The notes under the pieces: generated by a model | Told to the model about the DNA's origin: nothing | Seen by the model: only the letters and a program-made list of their open reading frames with translations | The model's database searches: none | Source: Quercus robur | Taxonomy: Eukaryota > Streptophyta > Magnoliopsida > Fagales > Fagaceae | DNA length: 64,000 bases | Direction of reading: 5' to 3' | Assembly (NCBI RefSeq): GCF_932294415.1 | Contig: NC_065542.1 | Coordinates: forward strand, 40,203,942 to 40,267,941 | Shown here: one piece after another, positions 22,379 through 35,800 of the stretch | How the letters are laid out: each line of letters starts with the position of its first letter | Numbering within the stretch: position 1 is the stretch's first letter | Translations under genes and position numbers: made by a program

Positions 22379-23520
22379 GTAGGACTTGGCTGCTACAACT
22401 CACCAATAAACCTTTTCTTTTTTTGAGCACCACTCACCAATAACCTTTGATTTCACTTCGCACGTACAATTTTTTTTTTTTTTAATAATTAGTTGCAACA
22501 ACTTACCAAAAGACAAATTTAAACCACAAATATCTTTATTGAAAAAAAAAAGTGTTATAATTAAGTTACAAAGTTCTTTTGCACATAGCATATTATACTT
22601 CATAAAAAGTTTAAACTAGAAGTGTTTACCAAACTACACAACTGTCACTAATCAATGAAAACCACCCACAAAATGGAGTAACCACACTACATTACACGAT
22701 GTGGTGCGGTGTGCAATTTTATGTTAAAAAAACCGCATAAAACCAAACCGCACCTCGTGCACGCATGCACACGTATATATATTAGTCTCTATTCACACGC
22801 GTTGCGCATGTTTAGAAGCTCTTCCATTTTTTTTTTTTCAAAGTATAAAACTTTTCATTCATCATAATTCAAGGTTAATACATTTTTCAATTACAAATAT
22901 ACGTAGGGTTGTGAGGTTTTTATTTTGGTATTCAATCAACAACAATAAATGAAATCTCATATTACTCCTTTGCATTCACTTGGGCCTTAAGTGCTTCTAT
23001 AACATTGTGCTTCTAATTCATCACCATCGTCAACTATTACAATAATCAATATAATCACTCTGATAATATCTTTCAAAATGCATTTTTTCCTCTGTCAAAA
23101 TGACTAAAAAACAGAATATGAAATTGAGAGTTACCTAATTGTGATTTGTGAGATGGTGGATGAACTATGGAGTACCATTTTATTATATTTTCAAATTAAT
23201 CATTTTGAAACTTTGGATTGAAAGAAATGATAAATATAAATGTCCAGTCCTTTAGTGGTTAGGATGATGAGGTTAGGATGATGTGAGTGACGAGAGTTGA
23301 GATGTGTTTAATGGTTACATGGATAAATGCTTTAGAAAAAGTGTTTCAATTTGAATTTATGTATTGGTTAGTGAGGTTAGAAGGAAGGGATTTTTAAAAA
23401 GCTAAAATTTAGGATTTTGAAAATGAGTAAACACTTAAAAACGAGGGTTTAGCGTAGCCGTGAAGGGTAGATTGGTCTTCTATATGAGTTCCTCTACCGT
23501 TAAAGATGTCCTTCCTTTTA
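22379..23520. other. Intergenic stretch, no gene seen
   Basis: AT-rich. Around 22690-22765 there is a patch of GGTGCGGTGTGC and AACCGCATAAAACC that resembles a MITE end, without a partner. A T-run occurs near 22828. Confidence 0.45.
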
Positions 23521-24961
23521 GAGCATTTGCAGCAGTGTAGCTATAATGCTATATTATAGCTACACTAACACTAAAATGATGCTCCAGCAGTGGAGCTAAA
23601 TCTATTTTTTTTAGCTCCACTGCTACAGTGCACATCTATCTTTAGATATGTACTGTTCATGAGAGCTAAACAAAAAAAATATTATTTTACTCCCAGTTCG
23701 ATTAAAATATTATTATTATTATTTTTTTTCTCAGAACTCTCACAATCTCTCAACTCCCTCTCTCAATTTCAGACCTCTCACGCCGCCGCCCCCTTAACCC
23801 ACGCCGTCGACCTACGCCGCCACAGACCCAACTCCGACCACGGCAACCCCCACCACCACCACCACATCTTCTCCCATCTCTGTCTTTCCTCTCTTCTTTG
23901 TCTCTATCTCTCCAGCAACCACCACATGAGAAAGAGGAGCTCAGCCACCCACCACCTCACCACCACACACACCCCAACAAATCCACCATGAACCACCACC
24001 AACAACAACAAAGCAACCCCAAAACCCATTAAACCCACACCACCATCAACACAACCAAAATCAAAACCAACACCATCAACCCACTACCACCAATCACCAA
24101 ACCCATCTCAAAAAAAAAAAAAAAAAAAAACCCCACCGATGAGCAAACCCACCACCACCACCACCACCGATCTACACGGACCTAGACCCATTCCACAGAC
24201 CAAATCCACGGACCCAAACGAACGAACCTAAACCACAGCACCTCTATGGACCCACCATGCTCAGCCACCGCCGATCTACACGGAGTAAGGACACCTCCAC
24301 GGACCCACCATGCTCAGCCATTGTTGATCTACACAGAGCAAGGTGGGTCCATGCTCAGCCATCGTTGATCTACACAGAGCAAGGTTTGAGAGAGCTAATA
24401 TGAGAGAGGGAGAAAGATAGAGCTGATCTGAGAGAGGGAGAAAAAGAGAGAGTTGAGACCGGTGACTGAAGAGAGAGAGAGAGATGATAGAACTGAGGAA
24501 ATAGGGGTTTTTTTTTTAATATTTATTGAGAGGGAGAGAAAAAAAATATTAATTTTTTTTTTAATGTATTCTTAGACTCACTGTTCACCGTTGGTAAATT
24601 TTTTGAGTAGCGATTGCGGTGGTGGTGGAAGAGTTGGTGGCGGTAGTGGTGGCGGTTGCGGTAGCGGTGGCGGTTGTGGGTGGCAGTTGCGGTAGCGGTG
24701 GCGGTTGCGGGTGGCGGTAGCGATGGTAGCGGCGGTAGCGGTAGCGGTGGTGGTTGCGAGTGGTTGTAATTGTTGTTTATTGTAGTAAATATATTATTTT
24801 ATTGTAGTGGATATATTATTTTATTGTGATGTTTATATTATTTTATTGTGTTGAAAGCTAAAATAGATCCACTGCTGCAGCATGTGTGTAGGTAAAATAG
24901 ATAAAGTAACTTTTGGTGGAGCTAAAAAGCTAATTTTTTAGCTCCACTGCTGTGGATGCTC
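23521..24961. mobile_element. Non-autonomous PIF/Harbinger-like element, 1.44 kb
   Basis: Inverted ends GAGCATTTGCAGCAGTG and CACTGCTGTGGATGCTC, flanked by TTA on both sides (23518-23520 and 24962-24964). Subterminal GCTCCACTGCT/AGCAGTGGAGC motifs are repeated near both ends. The 'GAGCAT..AGCAG' end is a common Harbinger-type terminus in plants. The interior is compositionally odd: a CCACCACC-rich stretch (23760-24180), a ~60-bp repeat with CCATGCTCAGCCA and GATCTACAC (24250-24385), and a G-rich GGTGGCGGTTGCGGTAGC minisatellite (24610-24765). No transposase ORF; the open frame at 23590-23991 is low complexity. Confidence 0.85.
24610..24765. repeat. G-rich minisatellite (GGTGGCGGTTGCGGTAGC-type)
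   Basis: Variable units of 6-18 bp built from GGTGGC, GGTAGC and GGTTGC run for about 150 bp inside the Harbinger-like element. The plus strand is strongly G-rich. Confidence 0.85.
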
Positions 24962-24964
24962 TTA

Positions 24965-26831
24965 TTAGGACTTCAAAAATTCTACCAACTAGCACGATGG
25001 GGCTAGAATCCTCCATGCTCTTAGAAGTTTAGGACCCCTTGGGAGACGATGTGCCAAATCAAATCTCAGTTTTATTTGAGAATCTCGTGCATGTTCTAAC
25101 TTCTAAGTAAGCTCATGCCCTTGCGTTCCAATGCAGTTATCTATTAGCTATCAAAATTAGAACTAGAGGGACCTCTTGACTTGAGTTCGCTGCTTCGCCA
25201 CAATTCTTTTGGCATCCATGAATCTAGGTAACTCTCTGCAATCTTTGTCGAGAAAACCAAAATCGTTTTTCTAAAACAGTGCTAATTGTTGATGCAGTTG
25301 AACATAAGGCCAGAAGGTACTGACGATGGACACTGTCATTACTAGTGACGCTTGAAGAACAATTTGCTATGAGGCGACTAGGATCCCTTTGTATGGATTC
25401 CAAAGGCTACTCAAAAGTTCTGAGATATTCGTTTGTCTTTCGAATTCAAATTGGGGCGAGATTCATAGACATTTGGGGCTATGCTATTTTCGATTTTTTT
25501 TTTTTTTTTTTTTAAAGAATCTTATGCGCAAACCAATTTTGGAAAGTTCCTATTCCAGCATAAGTTTCATTGTCATTGATACGATTCGACATTCGTTCAC
25601 AAGAAGAAATGATTTTCATAGTGGCGTTGGGAGCCAAATTTTTAAACCACCCCCACCTCCCGGGGCTATAACAAACTCATCATATTCTTTATTCAATGAA
25701 ATGAACAGTGCATACAATAAATCACAAAAGCAAAATAGACAAAAACTTGCACTTGAAAAAGATGTACTCCACATTGTCCATTAATAGATATATACAAATT
25801 GTGTATGCCCTCCTAATATTACAACAATTACTCTCACACCTTGCCCCTAAAATCTTTCAACCCTATATTCTCAACTCTAAAAAAATATTAGAATAAAGAA
25901 CTACTCCACATCAAAGAAATCTTTCTCCCTACCCCACCCCCTGCCCCAGCCCCGCCCCCATGGCAGACAAAGTAACAATAAAAGAATTTAAGAGCTGCAA
26001 GCACTGCATGCTGCTTCGCAGTTTTAGATCCATTTCTAGAACTAAAGCAATGCTTAGAAATTTGATTTCAGCCATAACATGCATGCAGATTGACTTTTTA
26101 CTGTCCACTGAACAAGAAAAATTTAATGGCTGCCACACGGGTCCCAGAACACTTCACTTGGGGATGCAACATGAAAAAATTCTTGCGCACTTAAAGATGG
26201 ACATAGCTGCTATCAATAGCAAAGAGTTTGTATCAGTGACTGAAAATAATAAAACTAACCCAAGATGCAGAGAAAATGTCAGATGCATAAATTTTTTTGA
26301 AACAGTAACATACGAGCATGTCAGCAGATATGGGAAAACTATGAGTAACTCTCAGGTATTTTTTTTGGCCCTAGGAGGAAGGCTAAATCTATCATGTTAA
26401 TTAATGGAGAATTTTTCAGCTCAACAACTCCAATCCAAACGACAAAGACAGGACAGTTTAAATCCAATGCCCAGCTTAGTAAATATAATGATCATAGTGG
26501 TGGAAATTCAGGTTCCTAAATAGAAAATATTAACAGTTATTCCAAGTGTCTTAGGGTTCTTCTCATGTCTTCTAGCAAGGAATAAGGTTCTCATGTTGTG
26601 ACAAAGATGAACACCCATGACAATGTCTGATACTCTAATTAATAGAAAGGAATTTCTCAATTATTCAGGATTCAACAACATGCCAGAGGTAACATTCATG
26701 TTCAATTTTCCTATTCTGTTTACTTCCACTGTCATGGAGTGTCAGGAAGAAAGAGCAGGCTACATAAAGATGTTAAAATAAATAATAACTTTCACCTTAT
26801 CATCTTTCATGGACTTGTGAAGGAAAATGTT
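24965..26831. other. 3' flank of the MAPKKK gene and intergenic DNA
   Basis: Holds a long T-tract (about 25494-25514) and no supported gene. The part nearest 26831 would contain the 3' UTR of the minus-strand kinase gene. The open frame at 25960-26400 on the plus strand has no recognisable domain. Confidence 0.45.
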
Positions 26832-29800
26832 TCAACCCCGTCTACCAAGACTGCGAGGAGATGCTGAGCCTGAGGATGTGGAGAGTGGCCTCTTTACAAA
26901 TGGATGGTCTAAGAGCTGAACAGCAGTGGGACGATGATCTGGATTAACTTTAAGGCACTGCAGGATAAAATCCTGTGCATCTTTTGAGAGAGACTTAGGA
27001 ACAGGGGGTGCCTCACCCTTTCCAATTTTAAATAATGCTGCAAACTGCCAAGTCACAAAAGTAAACAACACTGTTAATCTCACAAAAGCAACAGTCATGC
27101 AACTAATAAAATTGCATGAATAAAAAAAGGAGTAAGATATATCATGCAGGTTTCACTCAAGGGCATTGCATCAGCAAAGAGAAAATTATATAAATTTTTT
27201 TAATAAAAATTACAAAAATAGAATACATACATACGTGCATGTGTGTGCGCGCACGCACGTGCAAGAAATATTGACTTCAAACTGAAGTGTTGAATACTAA
27301 TTTTCTCAAAATCAACCAAACAAGTATATCTAAACAATTATAAGAGAAGAACATGTTTCACCAATACATAAAACACATCACCATCATCATAACAATAAAC
27401 ACCAAGGAGAAAAAAAGAAAAGAAAAGCATGACACGCACACATTCCAATTCTGCATATGGAATCTGACGGGTTAACATCTCCAATACTGTGCATCCAAGA
27501 CTCCATATATCAGCTGGAAGTCCATAACCCTGGTTCTTCCTATTAACAACCTGTACATGCACAGCATGATAATCAGAAACAATTGATACTTTATTTTTGT
27601 AGATATGAATAAAAATGAATTCCTTGGAAAAGGGCAAATAGGTGTAATTGATAAAATTTACTAGACATTATATACTCCATATAATCAGCATGCAATCTCC
27701 CCAACAACAAATGGCAAAGTTTATAAAATGTGTAATATCTTTTAGGTTCAATTCTTTCAAAGGCAAAAGAAATATCCACTAAATATATGTATGCCTCCAA
27801 AAAATAGCATTAGGCCATCTAAACAAAAAATTTCTAATTGGAGATAAAGAAAAGGCCAGTATTACACAAATTTTGTGATACTCCACCAAAAATGCAGCAG
27901 TATAAAACCCATCATCAACCTTCAATGCCCATCAACTTATTGAAATGATCTAGCTTAAACATATAGATGATGTAAAATTATGGAAAAGATAAGTTCAGAT
28001 GCACGACGGCGAGCTTATATATATGACCTATTTTTTCAGTAGCCTATGAAAGATACAAAGAAGGCCTATGAAAGATTCAATAGTAACTAAAGTAGCCCAT
28101 GAAATACAAAGAAGGCCCCACATCAAAACAAGACAGCAATTCTTGAATTGTTTGATGTTCAATGTTGTTTTCCTCAAACTCTTTACTGTTTGCATCAAGT
28201 TGGTACTAAAGGTTAGTTAAGTTGTGCTTTCCCTATGTAGTTCATTTCTAGAAAATAATTTCACATTAAATCCAAAATGATCTGAGATGGGACAATCCAC
28301 AACTCACAAGACAGGTCACCACACCAGACAGGCTCTTAGGTAAGTAACCAGGTCAAATGCATAAGGTCCATATGGTTACCAAACTGCAGCACTTTAGATT
28401 CAATTAGGATGAGAAACAAGGTTATCAAGTACCAACACAGAATATCAAGATTCTGTCAGAACTGCAAGAACAAAATAACATAATCATAATGGTGCCTCAG
28501 TCTGATATACACTGTTGCACTGCACACTTTGGATTGCCTACATTTTCTATGATTTATAAGGCTATTTTAGCTTTCAATCCAATTGTCAGTTACCAATATG
28601 AACTGGTGAACTCAGCAACAGGATTGAGTCTATGAAATGGATCTATCAAAGTTCAGGAAGAAAGGAAAATTTAAGAGCCATCCAAAAAAGGTTTTCCTAA
28701 AAGTGCCAAACTCAACGCTTCCAACTGCAATTACCAACGATGCTGGTTCCTAACTGAAGCAGTCAAGCTACTCAGACATTATAAAGAATGCCAGTCCATG
28801 ACTTACACACAAGTCCTAACAAATAAAAGAGCAAAATTATAATGCATCAGCAATAACTGTTAACCGAGCTGACATGCACTCAAATAAGATAATATTTAAA
28901 ACCATGTTTTCTCCAACATTTGAAATTGACCATAAGAGAATTCATTGTTACAGGAACCACTTGTTAGTCTAAAAACATAAAAGAAAAGAGTAAAGCCAAA
29001 CCTCAGGGGCCATCCAGAATGCAGTCCCCTGGCAAGATTTAACATCATTCAATTTGGTAGCCTGAAAAATGGTACACAATATTAGATAAAGAAAAGAAAA
29101 TCGTTTCAGAAGTTGTTTAAGATGATGGAAAAAAACATGATAGAGGAAGCAAAAAAATAAAATAAAAAAATAAAAACCTTTGCCAATCCAAAATCTGCAA
29201 GCTTCACAGATCCACTTGCATCCACCAAGATATTTGCACATTTAATATCCCTTCAAAACATGAAAGAAAGAGATAAGTGACTGTGTGTTTATCTCTGCAT
29301 AGTGGAACTGCCAATCACCTCTCAACCTTTGCTCTAGAAAAGGCATAAAAAATAGTGATTTCCTAAACAATGTTTTTTTTCTACAAGTAACCAAGAATGT
29401 TATTAGATAAGAGGAAGCTCACATAATAGAGCCTCCTAACATTCACAATAGTAGATTCCAGCGGTCCATGAACTCCACCAAAGAATTACAAGATACTCCC
29501 CCAACAATGGTAAAACATTCAAACAAACAAAAGAAAATAGACTTTTATCTCAATAGTAGTCACTAGATCTCCCTGTGCCTTCAAAGGTTTGTTGTTTTAC
29601 TCTCTCCAACTTGTCCACATAAGACAATAAGGAGTTTGCATTCCAAATGACACTATTACTATGCTGGCCATACAACCCTTCCAGCAAAATAAAACATCTA
29701 TTAACTTCATTGGCATCACCCAATGAAACCCAAACGCAGAAAACACAAAGGACCACATCTCGTGAGCAAGTGAGAAATGCAACAATCGATTATCCACAAA

Positions 29801-32800
29801 TTCACATTTGCCCGTAAACATGCAACGCCGGTTAACCAGAATAGTATTATATTTAATAGATTAGCCATATTAAAAATTTTACCCAATGCAGTTGTGGCCA
29901 CAAGGAAAGCCAGTTTCTTAGACACTTGCTGCCCCATACACACCAAATGGCTACCACTAGCACCTCTTAAACATTCATAATGAGAGCATACAACAAATTA
30001 ACAGTTTGGAACCCATCACAAGTAACAGTTCCCACAACAAACATTAAATTAGGATACAACAAACCCATTAGGGAAACCACCCTCTCCAATTTCCAATCAT
30101 GAAAAGCTTGAATAAATCAATAAAAAGGGTTTTCAAAGAAACTAAATTCAGTACTTCAGAGACCAGGTGAGAAAATAGATAATCTAGAGCTGAAATAAGT
30201 GTTCATCAAGAAAAACCAATCACTCAATTCCAGGGACCTCTGATGGAAGTACCAAAGGCTAAGGATAAGCAAGTTTAAATAACAAAGAAATTTCAAAATG
30301 AGGTATAAATTCAGTATGAGGCCTAATTCAAGACCTCCATGCTAATACTGCTTATTACGGTTTAAGCAGGGGATTATGTTAGCAATTTCTAGATTTTCCA
30401 AACATGGACCATAGTTTCCTATTTCAGGTCTTTTACATATTTTTGTTTGGCTTTACTGACTATATTAGGAGACCAAGACTAGGAGTAGTAGAAGTCAGGA
30501 TGAATTAATGAAACACTTCAATTTTATAAAGAACTTTGGTTGAAAAGTTTGGGGCATATGACACTTTCTTTTCAGGCTGAGGTTCCAATTAAATTCACCT
30601 AGGTGAGGCCTCTAGAAGGCCATGAAGCAATCACATCATGCATGTGACACAGCATCCCCCAACTTTGTTTGGGGGGGGGAGGTTGAGGCACCCAAAAAAA
30701 CAATTGGTCTGGTTTGTGGCAATGGATCTGACTTATGATGCAGCTCACTGGGGGCAAAGATAAACATAGAACTTGAAAACAATAAAACCAGATATAAGGA
30801 ACACATATCTAAGCAATAAAACAATGTCAAAATCAGGTGAGAACAAGATAACCAATATAACTTAAGGATCACATGTAAATGCAGCACAAATGACACAGAG
30901 AATGATTTTCACCTGTGAACAACTTTTCTGTCATGAAGGTACTTCAAACCATGCAGAATCTGTCTTGTATATGCGGAGACTTGGGAATCTCGAAGATGAT
31001 ACCTCCTATAAAGCATTTGGAGGGAGCCCTTGGTTACAAGCTCAAGAAAGATATATAGTTTTGATTCATCCTGCAACCACCATAGATCAGAATGTAAGAT
31101 AGGCTTTAACGGGAAAATTTACGTAAAACAAGAAACTATAACTAAGAAATGTGACTATTGTGGAAGGAGCAAAATAGTTGAATTTTTGAAGATTCAGAAA
31201 GATCAAGGTCCCAGTTGGAATTATTTTTTATTAGAACTTTGTTTGATTTGAGTTGTGCATACAAATTGCTACTCTTTTTTAGAATTCACTTAAATTTTGT
31301 GCATAATTCTTTTAGGTTACAGTATGCTCATTATTGTGAGCATGAAGTAATTATTCTTTTAATATAATATCATACTTATAAAAATAAATAAATAAAAGAA
31401 GATGATCAGGCATCCTGCAAAGTGCTTGGCAATGCAGTATCATCCTTATATAAATCATGAAAAATGTGGATACAAACACAAGGATAGAAGAATGACTGAC
31501 ACCACAGCTGACATCATCACAAGCCGGGAATTAGATGTGAGACAACAACATATGAAATTCTGTACTTGCATGTCAATCCACCTATATTGCATGTATATTT
31601 TTAACTATATTTGAATTGGTAACTGGCAAGACTATGAAAGAGGATGAAATTATGCAGTAATAACTTGATAATAAATTATATAGCAGACAGTACTGCATAT
31701 TAATATTTTTCACTATCAATACATAAAATTGGACTCTTTTATACAGGTGCAGACAGGCACCACAGGGCAGGAGTATCAAGCCAAGGAGAGCATGACAAGT
31801 CACTATGAGGAGTTTGCTTAAATATCATGACATGAATATAAGTAATTTAAACTGCCACTCAGCTCTAGCTCAAATGACACCTCTTCCCCTTATAAACGCA
31901 AGGTAACGTGAGGTCATGCATTGTAGACCCACTAGATGTGTGTGTAACTACCAATCAAATATATATATATATAAGCAATTTAAACTTTGAATAGCGATTT
32001 TAAGAAGCATAATTAGTTCCAACAGTGGGTGAATGGTATGATGAACTGTAATGACAACTTTCATATTATGTGGTCTAGATTCAAGACTCAGAAAGAGCAT
32101 GGGAAAAAAAGTACCTTATCTGTGCCATAGTATTGAACTATGTTCTCATGTTCAAACTGACTTAAAAGACTGATCTCCTGAAAAGGAATCACAGGATGAA
32201 AAAAATAAGAATCTCACCAAAAACACAGGAACAGAATACTTTTTAGTCCCAAAAATTTACCAAGATTGTCAGAATATCAGAGAATATCAATACTCAGGAC
32301 CAAAACATTACACCAGATCAAAATAAAAACCCGCCTCACCTGCTCAAGGTAATAAACACTTTGCTTTCCCTGACTTCCTTGATCCAGAAGTGAAACTTCC
32401 TTCACAGCAAAGAAGAATCCATCGCTGCAGAGGGGGCAGGGAGAATTAATTATAAACAAAGAAGCACAAATAACAGATCAAGATCCATTCATAATAGAGT
32501 GACTAAATTTTACGCTGGCCGTCAACCTACCAAACCCTCCTCCTTTTCCTGGGATTGGGAACAGTTGTGAACAAATATATAACACTATGCACAGACACAG
32601 GTGGAGTTACAAATAACCGTTTAGGACCAACAAAAAATAAAGAAAGTTCTTGATTTGATAATATAAAGATTCTGGCATTTAAATCCATCTGCTAGGCAGG
32701 TGGTAATGGGGTAGGACAGTTTTGTAGTAGGTCTTAGGTTCAAATAATGACCAGGTAACTTGAAGATTGCATCATAAAACCAACACAGCCAACCACCAAA

Positions 32801-35800
32801 ACATAGCATCTGTGGATCAATCTGCTTTTTCATCACTTGTAGGGATCTAATCTAAGTTTTCTAAAAGCATCAGCAAAAGGTTCCAATTTATATCATCAAT
32901 GCCAAACAATCTCTCGATCTAGATCTTTCTCTCAATTGGACTTCGTCTATCATAACGTACTCACCTGAACTAGGTTTTCATGAGCTGCCTCAACTTTCAC
33001 AAAAATAGTGAGACACCTCATTTCAAAGGGTTGTTAGTTGCTATGGAAAGTTTTTATCATTTATGAAAAAATTACTATAAGGTCACTCTCTTTTATAGTC
33101 AAAGTGTTCTTCTAGTCTGCTTATCAAAAAAGTGTTCTTCTAGTCTTCCTCTGATCTTTAGTTTAAAGCATGACTATGAAGGTATGGACCACTAAGAATG
33201 TGGACTCAACTTCTCAATGGGTCCTAATAGAAAGTAGTATCAAATCTTTTCTTTTCATTTGTTGATAAATAAAGTAGCATCAAATCTTTAACTTGATAGA
33301 TATATACATCTAAGCCAACAACAGTTACTTCTTTGACAATTTGTTATGTTATAGAATAGGGCCATAAAATTTAAGGTAATGTGGATCTCTACATATTAGG
33401 CATTGCAATAACAAAAATGACTTAACACGAAGGAGATCATTAATATTTCTTTGGATCGATAAGTTACAAATGCACCCAATAGTTCTTATATCCATGACTT
33501 CACCTCCAGACTATTCTTACACGGGGAGAAGAAGGTAGCATTTGAGCTTTAGCTCATTAGAAAGAGGAGAACATTAATATTATCAAACAACAAACTTGCA
33601 GCAAGTCATTTGAACTTCGCCAACCTCCAACCCCCCGCCCCACTCCTTCCCTCTTTTCTCTCCTCTTAAAAAAATAATAAATTAATAAGGCAAAAAGATA
33701 CACAATCTCCCCGTGGTTTCACTGTAACATTTAGGGTACATTTAGTATACTAAATGGCGTATACAAATACTCTATACCATTTATTGTGTATCACTCTATA
33801 TTTCATCAATCACAACTTGTCATGTATTGATTTTACTTTTCTTACAAAATAACTGAAATTTAAAATGGGAAAAAAAAAATTTAGTAAATGACAAATTATG
33901 ATTGGTGGAACATAAAGTGGTACACAAAAAGTAGTATAGAGGATTTGTATTCCTAAATGGCAATCACGTTAGGAATCGTAATCCACATTACTAAAAAAAA
34001 GATTATGTAATGGAATAACTAATCCTATTAATACTTTTGGTTATGAAATAGGAATAAAACCACAAATATGTATTTTTGGAAACATAATAATTTTATAATT
34101 ATTATGTAAATAGAGATACTTTGTATTTTTGGAAATATAATAATTTCTAAAGTTATTACATGTATTAAAGAATAGCTATTACATCAACTTTAGAAAGGAA
34201 TAGATATTCCTCAATTAAAGGAATATCTATTTATAAGGAATAAATAACTATTACTTGTAATAAAAATGCAACCAAATAATTGAATAGCCATTCCATTAAA
34301 GCATATCAAGTGTGCCCTTAATGTTTTATGTACGAAATCTTAATTGCCTAACATTTAACCCCTGGAGTTTTTTTAGTGTAACACTTACACAACCCCTATG
34401 TGGTATTGTTTTATGTGAAAATATAGCTTTAAATATGGACATGTGTCATCATATGAAAAACTCAGTTTATTTTAATAGATGTTTACTGATTTACATATAA
34501 CATAAAACAATACCACAACAGATTAAGGAAGGGAAGTGGAGGGGAGTAGAGTAGAGTAAAGGTGGCTAAAAATAGGCTAATTTTGTGTCAATTCCACTCT
34601 ACTCTACTCTACTTCCCCTCCCTCCCCCTCAATCCAATCAGACCATAAGTGATACATTACAACTATTGCAGTTTCATGTTTTGGAGAAACTACATGGGTT
34701 TTTTTATTAATTTTCCTAATAAAGAAATAATCAATCGCTAGCTTATATGGAAGAGGAAGCCAAGAAACTTGTAGCTCAACTAATTGGCACTCCTAATGTT
34801 TCCAAATAAGACATCCAAAGTTCAAATATCCTCTCCACCGTTGTAACAACTATCAAAATCGATTTAGAGGAAAATCCCTAATTTTAATCACATGACATTT
34901 TTAATAAGTCATGTTACTTATTCAAATAATAAACGTGGATGTTGGAAGAGATTCGTTCAAACGAGTTTATAGGTGCTCTGTCATCTAAAAATCATCCACG
35001 TAATGGGGTTGGAAGAGATTCCTCCAAACGGGTTTATAGGTTAAAACTTTGCCATCTAAAGAATGCAGAGCTAAATAATGTATCATAGTCGAAGCATAGT
35101 ATAAACAGCATTGGAAAACTTACTCAGAGATTCCTTCGTACACAGATCCAAAGGAGCCCCGTCCCAGAAGTTCACCCTTTTGCCAATACGCAATAGAACG
35201 CCTAAATCTCCCATTGGGAGAAATACTAGACGTAGGGTCCGTGGTAGTGCTAGACGAATCGTCATCATTCGTAGTAAACGAACAAGACGACTCCGATAGC
35301 AACTCTCTCTTCACCGAAGCCCCCGCCGCCGCCGCCGCCGCCTCAACTTCTTTTGCTTCTCCTCCTTTGTCCTCTTCCTCCTCCTCCTCCTCCTCCTCCT
35401 CCTCCTCTTTCACTTCTTCATCTGATGAAGAACTTAACAATCCGCCATGAACCATTACCGGACCACCATCGCCCGCAAAGTCCTTCAACAGGTCCCAAGT
35501 CGAGCAAGCCATATCGATAGCCGGAAGTCTCATCCCCGGCGGTGGCTTTAGCACCGGCGGCCGAGTTCCTTTAATTCCACCACCACCACAACCGCCGGTC
35601 ACACAACAGCCACTTGACTCGGCTGGATCAGACCGAGTCAACTCAGTTTCATCTACTATTCTAACAGTATCAACAATTCTCTCACAAATCAATTCAGCTA
35701 CAGCTTCAGCTTCGGACTCGGTCCTCACCGCCGTGTCTTTCACTTCCTCTATTTTCGGACTATCCAACCCTTGCAACCTAGACCTGGGAAGAAGATCCGA

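Noticed and set aside
23590-23991. Plus-strand frame with His/Pro-rich tail
   Set aside because: Low-complexity CCACC repeats inside a Harbinger-like element, no start context or homology.
25960-26400. 146-codon plus-strand frame downstream of the MAPKKK
   Set aside because: No recognisable motif and it overlaps the likely 3' flank of the minus-strand gene.
35214-35450. Plus-strand open frame with long Ser and Ala runs
   Set aside because: It is the antisense of the poly-Glu/poly-Ala repeats in exon 1 of the MAPKKK.
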